Positions 8,150 to 16,800 of a stretch of 61,543 nt of DNA are shown piece after piece. Below the pieces are notes generated by a model, which saw only the letters and a program-made list of their open reading frames with translations, was not told where the DNA came from and ran no database searches. The stretch covers positions 1-61,543 of the IMG/VR virus record IMGVR_UViG_3300010354_000092; one strand, 5' to 3'. Made by a program: the position numbers and the translations under genes. The stretch comes from a virus. Each line of letters opens with the position of its first letter. Position 1 is the first letter of the stretch.

Positions 8150-9235
8150 ATGTTGGACGCATTCAAACAATTGGTTGAGAGTGGTATAATGACAGATGAA
8201 ACAAGATCTGTTATCGAAACTGCTTTTGCCCAAAAGATTCAAGAGAATCGCGACCAGGTCACCGCTGAACTTCGTGAAGAGTTTGCTCAAAAATATACAC
8301 ACGATCGAGGTGTTATGGTTGAAGCTATCGACAAGATGTTAAGCGAGAGATTGGCCGCGGAAATGGCTGAACTTGCAGAAGATAAGAAAGCTTTAGCGGA
8401 AGCTAAAGTAGCTTATCAACGCAAGATGACTGAAGATTCTAAAATAATGGAATCATTCATTCTAAGTCAGCTAGGAAAAGAACTCGTGGAATTCCAAAGT
8501 GATCGTAAAAAAGTTACAGAAAATTTCCATAAACTAGAGCAGTTTGTTGTTCATGCTTTAGCTAAAGAGATCAAAGAATTTGCCATTGACAAACGTGATC
8601 TAGCAGAAACTAAGGTTAAGCTAGTTCGTGAAGCTAAGGCACAATTTGAACAAGTTAAAAAGAAGTTTATTGAACGCAGTGCTAAAGTTGTAGAAAATGT
8701 AGTGGCAAAGAATCTAACAGCTGAGATTAACCAGTTGAAAGAAGATATTGACAGTGCAAGAGAAAACAATTTTGGACGTCGTTTATTTGAAGCATTTGCA
8801 CAAGAATATTCTAGTTCTTATCTAAATGAAAAATCTGAAACAAGTAAATTGTTAAAGGTAATTCAAAAGAAAGAACAAGAATTATCAGAAGCAAAACAAG
8901 CTATTGCAGAAAAATCTACAATCGTTGAATCCAAAGATCGCGAAATTCGTGTTGCTAAAGATTTAATGGAACGTAAAGCTGTTATGGCTGAACTGTTAGC
9001 TCCATTAGGTGCTGACAAAAGAGAAGTTATGCAATCGTTGCTTGAGAGTGTAAAAACTCCTAGACTACGTGATGCATACGACAAATACCTACCCGCAGTT
9101 ATTGAAGGCGAGAAAAAGAAACCTGTGAAAACAGTTTTGAAAGAAAGCACCGAAGTTACTGGTGATAAACAAAGCAAGCCAGAGGTAGGCTTAGATAATA
9201 TATTAGACATCCGTAAGTTGGCGGGTCTAAAATAA
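8150..9235 (+). CDS. 22: Prohead scaffold protein gp22
   Basis: This protein of about 361 aa is almost entirely charged helix and coiled coil (residues 20-290; repeats of the AELAEDKKALAEAKV kind), as expected for the major scaffold that shapes the prohead and is then digested. Both GTG at 8147 and ATG at 8150 are in frame. The ATG is preferred because AGGAGG then has a 5-nt spacing instead of 2. It is flanked by gp21 and gp23. The end (NILDIRKLAGLK) resembles the conserved scaffold tail. Confidence 0.9.
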   Translation: MLDAFKQLVESGIMTDETRSVIETAFAQKIQENRDQVTAELREEFAQKYTHDRGVMVEAIDKMLSERLAAEMAELAEDKKALAEAKVAYQRKMTEDSKIMESFILSQLGKELVEFQSDRKKVTENFHKLEQFVVHALAKEIKEFAIDKRDLAETKVKLVREAKAQFEQVKKKFIERSAKVVENVVAKNLTAEINQLKEDIDSARENNFGRRLFEAFAQEYSSSYLNEKSETSKLLKVIQKKEQELSEAKQAIAEKSTIVESKDREIRVAKDLMERKAVMAELLAPLGADKREVMQSLLESVKTPRLRDAYDKYLPAVIEGEKKKPVKTVLKESTEVTGDKQSKPEVGLDNILDIRKLAGLK

Positions 9236-9254
9236 TTCAAGGAGACAATAGGAA

Positions 9255-10436
9255 ATGTCACAACTATTAAATGAAAGATGGTCAGAGACCAAAGAAGCTC
9301 TGCTTGAAGGCCTATCCGGTAACCGTAAAGCAAGCATGAGTGTTTGTTTAGAAAACACACGTAAGCATCTAGCAGAAGCTGCAACAGCAGGCGCAACTAG
9401 CGCAGGTAACGTTGCAACACTTAACCGTGTTATTCTGCCAGTTATTCGTCGTGTTATGCCAACAGTTATTGCGAACGAAATCATTGGTGTTCAGCCAATG
9501 ACCGGTCCAGTTGGTCAAATTCATACTCTACGTGTTCGTTATGCTGATGCTGACGCAAACGCTGGAATTATCGCAGGTGAAGAGGCTCTAAGCCCATTCA
9601 AAATTGCTGCTGCTTATTCTGGTAATGGCGTTGACGCTACTCCTAAAGCCGCTGCAACCAGCGCTCTAGAAGGTAACCCAGGTAAGCGTATGAGCATTCA
9701 AATCTTGAAAGCACCAGTAGAAGCCAAGAGCCGCAAACTAAGCGCTCGTTGGACATTCGAAGCTGCTCAAGATGCTCAAGCACAACAAGGCATTGATATC
9801 GAAGCAGAAATCATGGCCGCTCTAGCACAAGAAATTACTGCTGAGATCGACCAGGAAATCCTAGCTTCTCTACGTGGTTTAGCCAGCGTAGAACAGACAT
9901 ATGACCAGTCATTAGTATCTGGTACTGCTACATTCGTTGGTGACGAACATGCTGCTCTAGCAATTCAAATCAACCGTGTTGCAAACTTGATCGCTCAGCG
10001 TACACGTCGTGGCGCTGGTAACTGGGCAGTTGTTAGTAACCAGGCTCTAACAATTCTACAGAGCGCAACAACTTCTGCATTCGCAAGAACAACAGAAGGC
10101 ACATTCGAAGCTCCAACAAACACCAAGTTCGTTGGTACGCTAAATGGCGCAATGCGTGTATATGTAGATGCATATCTAGCTGATTCTAGCGATAACAACC
10201 AAGTTCTAATTGGTTATAAGGGTTCAAGCGAAGCTGACGCTGCCGCTTTCTATTGCCCATATATTCCTCTAATGAGTTCTGGTGTTGTTCTAGATCCAAC
10301 AACATTCGAACCAGTAGTTGGTTTCTTAACACGTTACGGATATGTTGAGTTGAATAACACAGCATCATCTCTAGGTAACGCTGCCGACTACCTAGGTAAG
10401 GTTGCAATTACAAGTTCTACAGTAAGCTTCCGTTAA
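9255..10436 (+). CDS. 23: Major capsid protein gp23
   Basis: This 393-aa protein is the hexameric shell of the head. The T4 family is recognised from the N-terminal LNERWSETKEALLEG, TLNRVILPVIRRVMPTVIAN and the C-terminal GYVELNNTASSLGNAADY. It is shorter than T4 gp23 (521 aa). The N-terminal 30-60 residues should be removed by gp21. Codon use is richer in C-ending codons than in neighbouring genes, as expected for very high expression. AAGGAG precedes the start and a strong terminator follows. Confidence 0.96.
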   Translation: MSQLLNERWSETKEALLEGLSGNRKASMSVCLENTRKHLAEAATAGATSAGNVATLNRVILPVIRRVMPTVIANEIIGVQPMTGPVGQIHTLRVRYADADANAGIIAGEEALSPFKIAAAYSGNGVDATPKAAATSALEGNPGKRMSIQILKAPVEAKSRKLSARWTFEAAQDAQAQQGIDIEAEIMAALAQEITAEIDQEILASLRGLASVEQTYDQSLVSGTATFVGDEHAALAIQINRVANLIAQRTRRGAGNWAVVSNQALTILQSATTSAFARTTEGTFEAPTNTKFVGTLNGAMRVYVDAYLADSSDNNQVLIGYKGSSEADAAAFYCPYIPLMSSGVVLDPTTFEPVVGFLTRYGYVELNNTASSLGNAADYLGKVAITSSTVSFR

Positions 10437-10463
10437 TTGGATCTTATATAAGCACTTACAAGA

Positions 10464-10487
10464 AACCCGCAAGTTGCGGGTTTTTTG
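10464..10487 (+). terminator. Intrinsic terminator after gp23
   Basis: ACCCGC pairs with GCGGGT over a five-base loop, followed by a run of T. It ends the head gene transcript. Confidence 0.9.
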
Positions 10488-10488
10488 T

Positions 10489-10494
10489 TAAATA
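10489..10494 (+). promoter_or_regulatory. Late promoter box with structured leader
   Basis: TTAAATATT directly after the terminator T-run. The leader of about 68 nt can form small stems (CCC/GGG near 10500-10510, GCGG/CCGC near 10515-10526, GAGC/GCTC near 10533-10549) before AAGGAG and the ATG at 10568. Confidence 0.5.
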
Positions 10495-10567
10495 TTAGGC
10501 CCAAGTGGGTTTATGCGGTCCCCGCCGCGTAGAGCCTAGAACGCTCATAAAATTAAGGAGAAAACAA

Positions 10568-11281
10568 ATGGGACGTCCTTTAAAAGATAAATTTTTTGGT
10601 AATACTACTTCTGCAGGAGTAGGCGGCGAAGGAGTTGCCGCTGTAGTACTAGGCGGAAGCTGGACAGGATTTGCTACTGCTACTACTGTGGTTAGTTTTT
10701 CTGCACCTCAGATCACTGGTGGTGTAGCACCTACTGCTACTCCAGTAATTAGCGGTACAACATTAAATGGAATCACAATAAATACAGCCGGTAGCGGTTA
10801 TACATCAACTGCTACAATGTTTATGAACGTTGTTGACCCAGATGGCGGCGCTGAAAGCTCTGGAACATATACAATTGTTTTAACATCATCTGTTCAAAAT
10901 GCTCTAACATTTACAGCATGGGTTCCAACAGCCAGTAACGGTACAGCCAATACAGGCGGTAGTGCTATTAATGGCGGCGATATTGTAAAACAAACAGGAA
11001 CAGGTCGTTACTATGTAAGAAATAGTCAAGGTTACGGTGCATGTAAATTAGTTGCAACTAATAGCCCTGCAAGAGGCGAAATGTATCTAGTAGCAACAGA
11101 TGCTAACGGTAGTACCTATTGGGTAACAAGATTAACTAATAGAGAAGCCAGATTAACACGTAGAACTATGAACACAGCATATGTCTATGCTACAAATGAT
11201 CAAGCAGGTTGGACATTTGGTTCTGCTTCAGGAACAAATAAAGCATTGCCTGGTACTGTAGTAAGTATTGCTAACGCTTAA
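10568..11281 (+). CDS. Virion structural protein, conserved unknown
   Basis: This 237-aa protein starts MGRPLKDKFFGN, a start I associate with a structural family found near the capsid gene in aquatic T4-like phages. The middle (residues 25-160) is Ser/Thr/Gly/Ala-rich beta sequence (NTAGSGYTSTATMF), and the end contains REARLTRRTMNTAYVYAT. The frame is open from a GTG at 10505, but AAGGAGAAAACAA places the start at the ATG. It lies between two terminators with its own late promoter, so it forms a single-gene unit and may be abundant. A head decoration or fibre-linked role is plausible but not shown. Confidence 0.65.
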   Translation: MGRPLKDKFFGNTTSAGVGGEGVAAVVLGGSWTGFATATTVVSFSAPQITGGVAPTATPVISGTTLNGITINTAGSGYTSTATMFMNVVDPDGGAESSGTYTIVLTSSVQNALTFTAWVPTASNGTANTGGSAINGGDIVKQTGTGRYYVRNSQGYGACKLVATNSPARGEMYLVATDANGSTYWVTRLTNREARLTRRTMNTAYVYATNDQAGWTFGSASGTNKALPGTVVSIANA

Positions 11282-11296
11282 TTATTAAGCATTCTA

Positions 11297-11325
11297 AAAT
11301 AGCTGCTTCGGCAGCTATTTTTTTC
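11297..11325 (+). terminator. Intrinsic terminator with TTCG loop
   Basis: AATAGCTGC-TTCG-GCAGCTATT followed by a T-run. The UUCG tetraloop makes it very stable. Confidence 0.92.
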
Positions 11326-11328
11326 TCA

Positions 11329-11334
11329 TAAATA
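11329..11334 (+). promoter_or_regulatory. Late promoter box, 7 nt before ATG
   Basis: CATAAATAATTTATCATG directly after the terminator. It predicts a leader of about 1-2 nt for the gene at 11342. No Shine-Dalgarno. Confidence 0.6.
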
Positions 11335-11341
11335 ATTTATC

Positions 11342-11857
11342 ATGCCTACAACTTGGACTTACCCTACAATAATAACTCAAACAGCAGAAGATCCTAGTCA
11401 CATAGAATGGGACAGTGTAAATAATTTTGTTTTTTTAAGAGCGGCCGACAGCAATTTTACTAAAACAAATAAAAGTCTTGTACATATAGCAGTTAGTAAA
11501 AATTCTGCTATAAAAAATAAAACTTGGTATCTTTACCTTACTGGGTTTAATTTTATTAATCTTCCTCAAATAATTACTGGAATAGAAGCTGAAATTCATA
11601 TGAATAGAGGAGGCCGGATAACCGATGATACTGTACAACTTAGATATAATAACGAATGGATAGGTGAAAATAGATCAACGTTAGCATTGGACATGTTTAA
11701 AGTTTACGGAACCTCAACTGATAATTGGGGGATAAACTTATCTTCTATCAATGTTCAAAGTTCGAGCTTCGGTATTGGAATAAGATTTCAAAGTCATCCT
11801 TCTTTCCCTCATAATTCTACTCCTTTACTAGACTATGTAAGATTACGAGTCCATTAA
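11342..11857 (+). CDS. Virion beta-sandwich-like protein, unknown
   Basis: This 171-aa protein has a predicted all-beta pattern (alternating hydrophobic strands such as IVQ/IGIEAEIHMNR and PLLDYVRLRVH). It lacks cysteines and signal sequence. It stands first in the fibre cluster behind its own late promoter and is predicted leaderless. It resembles fibre-associated domains in general shape, but I recognise no family. Structural role inferred from position and promoter. Confidence 0.55.
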   Translation: MPTTWTYPTIITQTAEDPSHIEWDSVNNFVFLRAADSNFTKTNKSLVHIAVSKNSAIKNKTWYLYLTGFNFINLPQIITGIEAEIHMNRGGRITDDTVQLRYNNEWIGENRSTLALDMFKVYGTSTDNWGINLSSINVQSSSFGIGIRFQSHPSFPHNSTPLLDYVRLRVH

Positions 11858-11860
11858 CGA

Positions 11861-11866
11861 TAAATA
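11861..11866 (+). promoter_or_regulatory. Late promoter box
   Basis: CGATAAATATC three bases after the previous stop. It predicts a leader of about 12 nt carrying AAAGGA before the ATG at 11884. Confidence 0.5.
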
Positions 11867-11883
11867 TCAAAAAGGACAAATGA

Positions 11884-12909
11884 ATGCCAACCACCAGTAT
11901 AGTTCGAGTTCCAGGTGACTACCTAGTTATTGCCAAAAATGGCGGAATTGTTTTTGATCTAACAAGTACATCTACTATTGTTTCTGCTAATACAGGTACA
12001 GTAACTATATACGGCGATCTAAATGTTATTGGTAGTACAACTTATGTTGCTACAACAAACACGAATATTACAGATAACTTAATTTATCTTAATGCCGGTG
12101 AAACAAACACATATGTAACAAAAGGTAGAGCAGGAATTGCTATTGATAGGGGTTTTGGTGTCAATACTACAACCGGCATAGCAAGTATTATCTTTGACGA
12201 TACTCGTACCTGGGCTTATGATAATGTAGCTTTATACAGGGGTGTTTGGGAATTAGATGCTGCTACTACTAGTTTAGGAAAGTTTGGATCTGCTCTACAG
12301 TTAAACGCAATTCGAGTTGATCCGTCATTAAACTTTTTAAATATCTTTGGTAAAGAGAATCCTACGGCTGTAATGAACGTTAGAGGTACGCTGAATTATG
12401 AACAGCGTGTGTTAGATGATGATGATATTCCAAATAAAAAATACGTAGATGATAGAGCATCTGTAAGTAACGAATTAGCAAGAAAATTACAAGTCGGAAA
12501 TACCTATGTCGAAATAAATGACAGCGATGTTGTACCATCGGATCCATACTTTAATGTAATAAGATCTATTAGTGCTTATTTAGGCACTAATACTAATAGA
12601 GTTTTTAGATTAGAAGGTATTTCGGCTCAAGTTCAAGGTTTGTTAATAAATGATACAAATATACAAGTATTAGCCGGAAGATCAAGTAATGACCTACAAT
12701 TAACTCCGGTTGGTACGGGAACTGTTATTGTTAATGCAGGATTAGGACTAAGACACACTGGCGATGTTTACGAAGAACCAAATATGACTCACATTTATTC
12801 TACTTCAACAGTAGGCGGCGGTGGAACAGGTGTTTACTTTACTGCGATAAATAGAAGTGATGAATTTGTAAGTCGTAAAAGAGCAATTATTTACGGAATA
12901 ATCTTTTAA
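11884..12909 (+). CDS. Fibre-like virion structural protein
   Basis: This 341-aa beta-rich protein contains GTVTIYGDLNVIGSTTYV followed by NITDNLIYLNAGE at residues 42-75, a motif shared with the 822-aa fibre protein at 25074 and typical of fibre proteins of aquatic T4-like phages. A second duplicated-looking block of short strands covers 190-300. The C-terminus is basic (RSDEFVSRKRAIIYGIIF). AAAGGA precedes the start. It is followed within 10 nt by the next structural gene. Probably part of the fibre or baseplate decoration; exact place unknown. Confidence 0.6.
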   Translation: MPTTSIVRVPGDYLVIAKNGGIVFDLTSTSTIVSANTGTVTIYGDLNVIGSTTYVATTNTNITDNLIYLNAGETNTYVTKGRAGIAIDRGFGVNTTTGIASIIFDDTRTWAYDNVALYRGVWELDAATTSLGKFGSALQLNAIRVDPSLNFLNIFGKENPTAVMNVRGTLNYEQRVLDDDDIPNKKYVDDRASVSNELARKLQVGNTYVEINDSDVVPSDPYFNVIRSISAYLGTNTNRVFRLEGISAQVQGLLINDTNIQVLAGRSSNDLQLTPVGTGTVIVNAGLGLRHTGDVYEEPNMTHIYSTSTVGGGGTGVYFTAINRSDEFVSRKRAIIYGIIF

Positions 12910-12919
12910 AGGTTTAAAC

Positions 12920-13249
12920 ATGGCGATTAATAACACAATGATTTCTAATCCTAGTCCTACTAGAATTTTCTTTGCAAGTACAGGGACTGAATTTGCTATT
13001 ACAACTATTATATTTTGTAATACTAACGTTGCATTCGATGCCGATCTTGATGTGTTTGTAGTCCCCAATGGCGGTGTTCCTGCTACTACAAATTTAGTTT
13101 TAAATAAGATCACTGTTCCTCGCACTGAAACCTTTGTTATGGATACGGAAAAATTAATATTAGCATCCGGTGATGCAGTATGGGCACAAGCATCTCCAGC
13201 CAACGCAGACCAAATTGTCTGTGCTACTGTTAGTTCTGTTCAGATATGA
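12920..13249 (+). CDS. Small virion structural protein, unknown
   Basis: This 109-aa all-beta protein (TEFAITTIIFCNTNVAFDADLD in outline, then GDAVWAQASPANADQ) has the look of a small fibre-cap or adaptor domain. It resembles in size and pattern the 127-aa product at 20927, suggesting both belong to one class of small beta proteins paired with large fibres. Overlaps the next gene by 4 bp (ATGA), so the two are translationally coupled. Confidence 0.55.
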   Translation: MAINNTMISNPSPTRIFFASTGTEFAITTIIFCNTNVAFDADLDVFVVPNGGVPATTNLVLNKITVPRTETFVMDTEKLILASGDAVWAQASPANADQIVCATVSSVQI

Positions 13250-13770
13250 AATTTTATAAACGTTTACCACTTGATCAATCTAATGTACAGAGTGATAAAT
13301 TTGCTGTACTTAACGACAACCGTATCACTACTAACACTAAGGTTGCGTTAGAAGTTCCCAAAGGCGGAAATATTGATAGACCTGGTCTTCAAAGAGAAAG
13401 CCAGATTAGATATAATGATGTGTCTAATGAATACGAAGTATACAATTCATTAGGCGACGGCCGAGGTTGGGAAATTGTACGCACCGTTAGACCTGCACCT
13501 ATTACAGCACAGAATTTAGGTTTAGGAGATTATGCCAAAACAGATTTTGGTCCACTAAGATTTAGTTCAGGCGAAAACTATACCGAATACACTCGTCCGC
13601 AGAATGTAATGGTTTACATTGAAAATGTTTACCAAATTCCTGTGACAAATTACAGTCTTATTCAAGGAACAGGTACTAATGTTCTAATAAGATTTACTAG
13701 CCCACCTCCTACAAAAACTGTTACTGCTCTTTTAGGATTTGACGGTAACTATCCTCCATTTAACCCCTAA
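13246..13770 (+). CDS. Fibre-associated structural protein, unknown
   Basis: This 174-aa protein has MKFYKRLPLDQSNVQSDKFA at its start, a central QIRYNDVSNEYEVYNSLGDG segment of the kind found in fibre trimerisation or neck domains, and a beta C-terminus (VTALLGFDGNYPPF). It overlaps the upstream gene by ATGA. Its product may join the beta-helix protein encoded downstream. No enzymatic motif is visible. Confidence 0.55.
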   Translation: MKFYKRLPLDQSNVQSDKFAVLNDNRITTNTKVALEVPKGGNIDRPGLQRESQIRYNDVSNEYEVYNSLGDGRGWEIVRTVRPAPITAQNLGLGDYAKTDFGPLRFSSGENYTEYTRPQNVMVYIENVYQIPVTNYSLIQGTGTNVLIRFTSPPPTKTVTALLGFDGNYPPFNP

Positions 13771-13794
13771 ACTTTAGAATACAGACCTTTGGAC

Positions 13795-13800
13795 TAAATA
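13795..13800 (+). promoter_or_regulatory. Late promoter box, 6 nt before a leader ORF
   Basis: GGACTAAATAAGTCT: the box sits in the loop of a five-pair stem (GGACT/AGTCT). Six bases later an ATG opens a 20-codon ORF, so the transcript would begin at or next to that ATG. Confidence 0.55.
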
Positions 13801-13806
13801 AGTCTG

Positions 13807-13869
13807 ATGCCGTGTATTTTGGCAGAACTAACTGTGGTAAACCCGCAATGTAAGGTGGTTCTAGGGTGA
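13807..13869 (+). CDS. 20-aa leader peptide candidate
   Basis: This ORF encodes MPCILAELTVVNPQCKVVLG and ends 23 nt before the giant fibre gene. Its ATG is placed 6 nt after the late promoter, matching the leaderless spacing seen elsewhere. The second half and its stop overlap a hairpin (AGGGT/ACCCT, about 13862-13876), and the fibre's ribosome site (TTGAGGAGCG) follows. Translation of the leader could open or close that structure. It is short enough to occur by chance, so conservation would be decisive. Confidence 0.35.
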   Translation: MPCILAELTVVNPQCKVVLG

Positions 13870-13892
13870 AATACCCTTGTTGAGGAGCGTTC

Positions 13893-16800
13893 ATGCCGAT
13901 TGGTCGTATATCAGGTCCGTTACTAGCTCAGAATCTATTCAGAGATGATATAGATCTAGCTTTCTATAACAGAAACAGCACTGAATTTCCATTAATTTAT
14001 CTTAACGTTGTCGGTAACAAAGTTGGTATTAGACAAGATAATCCACAGTACGATTTAGATGTACGCGGTACTATAAACGGTGATATACTTAGAGTTGTTG
14101 ACAATGGCGGCGGCCTAGGTTACGGTACTATCGGTAAAATCTTTATCAGCACCAATACAGTTAGTTCCACTGTTGGTCCTGTGAACATTGCCCCATCGGG
14201 CGGTAATGATATCAATCTACAAAGTAATACAACAGTATTTGGCGATTTACACGCTACAGGAAATATTACAGCTGACGGCGACATAGGATTAGGTAATGTT
14301 CCCACTGATCGATTAAAAATAGTTGCCGAAGTTGACAGCAACATTATTCCAGCATTAGACAATACCTATAATTTAGGAGCGTCTGGTGCATCATGGAAAG
14401 AAGCATATCTAAATAAAGTTGTTACAGATAAAGTAACTTCTAAAAATAATATTAGTATAACCCCAGAGATGGGTCTTTTAGAAATCAATGCTCAACTACG
14501 AGTTAACAGTTCTAAAGGATCATTAGGTACTGCTCCTGTTGTTACAAATGTATTGTATGTAACAATGGATGGTGATGATACTAACGATGGTGCTGCTATG
14601 GATTCTACTAGAGCTTGTAGAACAATCAGCGGCGCAGTAAAGAGTCCACTTTATAAACCAGGTACTAGCATTAAAGTAGCCCCAGGACGTTATTACGAAG
14701 ACAATCCAATTTTAATGCAGCCTTTTACAAGTATCATTGGCAGCGATTTAAGAACAACTTTTGTAGAACCAATTAATAAAACACAAGACTTATTTCACGT
14801 TCAGTCTGGCTGTTATATTGCCCAGCTTCAAATGAGCGGAGGAAGAAGCGGTTTATTACCAATTGAAAATGCCAGTGGATTTAATAGGGGAGCTTACTGT
14901 ACAGCATTTCCTCCTCAGGTTGGCGGGAAAAAGATTGATATATTTAGATCGCCCTACATTCAAAACTGTACCAACGAAAGCGGACCTTGGCTCAAAGATG
15001 GTACAATGTTTTTACCTAATCAAACAATACAAATTCCTAGTGCTGTAGGAGTTGCATCTTGGCCAGCAAATACTACAACATTGATAGTTAGTTTAACTAC
15101 TGGATCGATAGCCGTAGGTGACAGTATTAATGCAGGTCCTCAAAATTTAGGATTCTTTGATGCTAGAACATTAATATTAGCAAATAAGAGTTTTATTCAA
15201 GAACAAACTGTTAATTGGATCAGCAACCAAATAGCTACTGCTACTACTGGTTCGATATGGAAAAACTTTAGTTACAGTCAAGCTAAGTGTTACAGAGACG
15301 TTGGAATAATTTTAGAAAATGTTAGTTATGATACAACTTTTGGCGGTAATGAAAAATCTGTAGAAAGCGGGTTGGCGTATTACGAAGGTGTTATTAGTGT
15401 TATTGTAGGTCAAGAGCCTCAAACTATTGCTGCCATTAATTACGTAAATTCTTTAACACAAAGAGTAATTATAAATTCTACAGTAACTACATTTGGTACA
15501 GTTACTAAACCTCAAGTAATTAATACTGCATTAGACGAAGGATCAGTAGCTGGTCCTGGATTTAAAAATAATATTGACATTATTACAGATATTATTGGAA
15601 GAGGACCAAGTGTTGCTCCTAAAATTACAAAAAGCCAAGGACCTGATGCTTACATAATCAGTGCCGAAGTATTGTTACAAGCCAATAGAGCATTTATTCA
15701 GAACGAAGTAACTGCTTATACTGATGTAAAATATTCAAGTATAAATTATAATCAAGACAAGTGTAAGAGAGACTTGGGATTAATTGTTGACGCAATCAGT
15801 TTTGATTTATCATTTCCAACTGCGAACTTGTCTCAAAGCACATTTGCCGGTTTGCAATACTGGGATCAAAATGGATACACTGGCGACATTGCTAATGAAC
15901 TAACTACAACTACCAGTGCTATTAGTTACCTAAGCAGTTTAGCACAAGAAATAGTAACATTAAGTACAACTGGCGTAAGATATCAGTCCACTCTTACCCA
16001 AGTTACAAATTTACCTACTGGGTCTGTACAAGAACAATTAATTTTAGAATCAGAATTTAACTTAATTTTAGATATTATAATTAACGGTACTGTTGGTGTT
16101 ACTAATAGAATTATACCAAATAGAGGTAGCACCAGCACAGATTTTTCTGTAGTAAATGCTTACAATCTTTTAATTGCTAATAAATCATATATGCAGGCAG
16201 AAGTTGTTGCATGGGTAGAACAAAATAAAACTACTGGCTTTACATATGATGTAGCAAAATGCAATCGTGACGTAGGATTTATGATAGATAGTGTAGCATT
16301 TGATTTGTTATACGGCGGTAACAAACAGGCTATACAAAGTGGTGTATACTATTATAGTTTCAACGGAAGTTCAAGCGCCATTGCCGGAACTATACCTCAA
16401 ACTATCTACGCCTATAATACATTGACAAACATTGTACAAAGTTTAGTACAAAATATTGTCGTACCTACAAAACAAACTAAAGTTACACAAGATAGATCTC
16501 TACCAGCTGCAACTAGTGCAGAAGCTACATTGTTAACAAATTATTTAAACAACATTGTTAACATTATTACCAGCGGTCCGGGTGTTGCTCCTGCAAAAGT
16601 GCCTATTAATTTAACTAGAAGTACTTCTACAAATATTACTAGAGCATTTAATATTTTACAGGCAAATAGAGAGTTTGTCAAAGAAGAAGTCATTGCAAGA
16701 ACTAACGATATTTTCTTCAGACAGAATAGTTATAACAAAGTTAAATGTTATAGAGATTCTGGATTGATAGTAGATGCTGTAGTACAAGATATACTGTTTC

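Noticed and set aside
8863-9396. 177-codon minus-strand open frame across gp22-gp23
   Set aside because: It runs through two well-identified genes and has no family resemblance or signals.
10505-10567. GTG start giving a 21-residue N-terminal extension of the structural protein
   Set aside because: Strong AAGGAG is spaced for the ATG at 10568, and the family starts MGRPL there.
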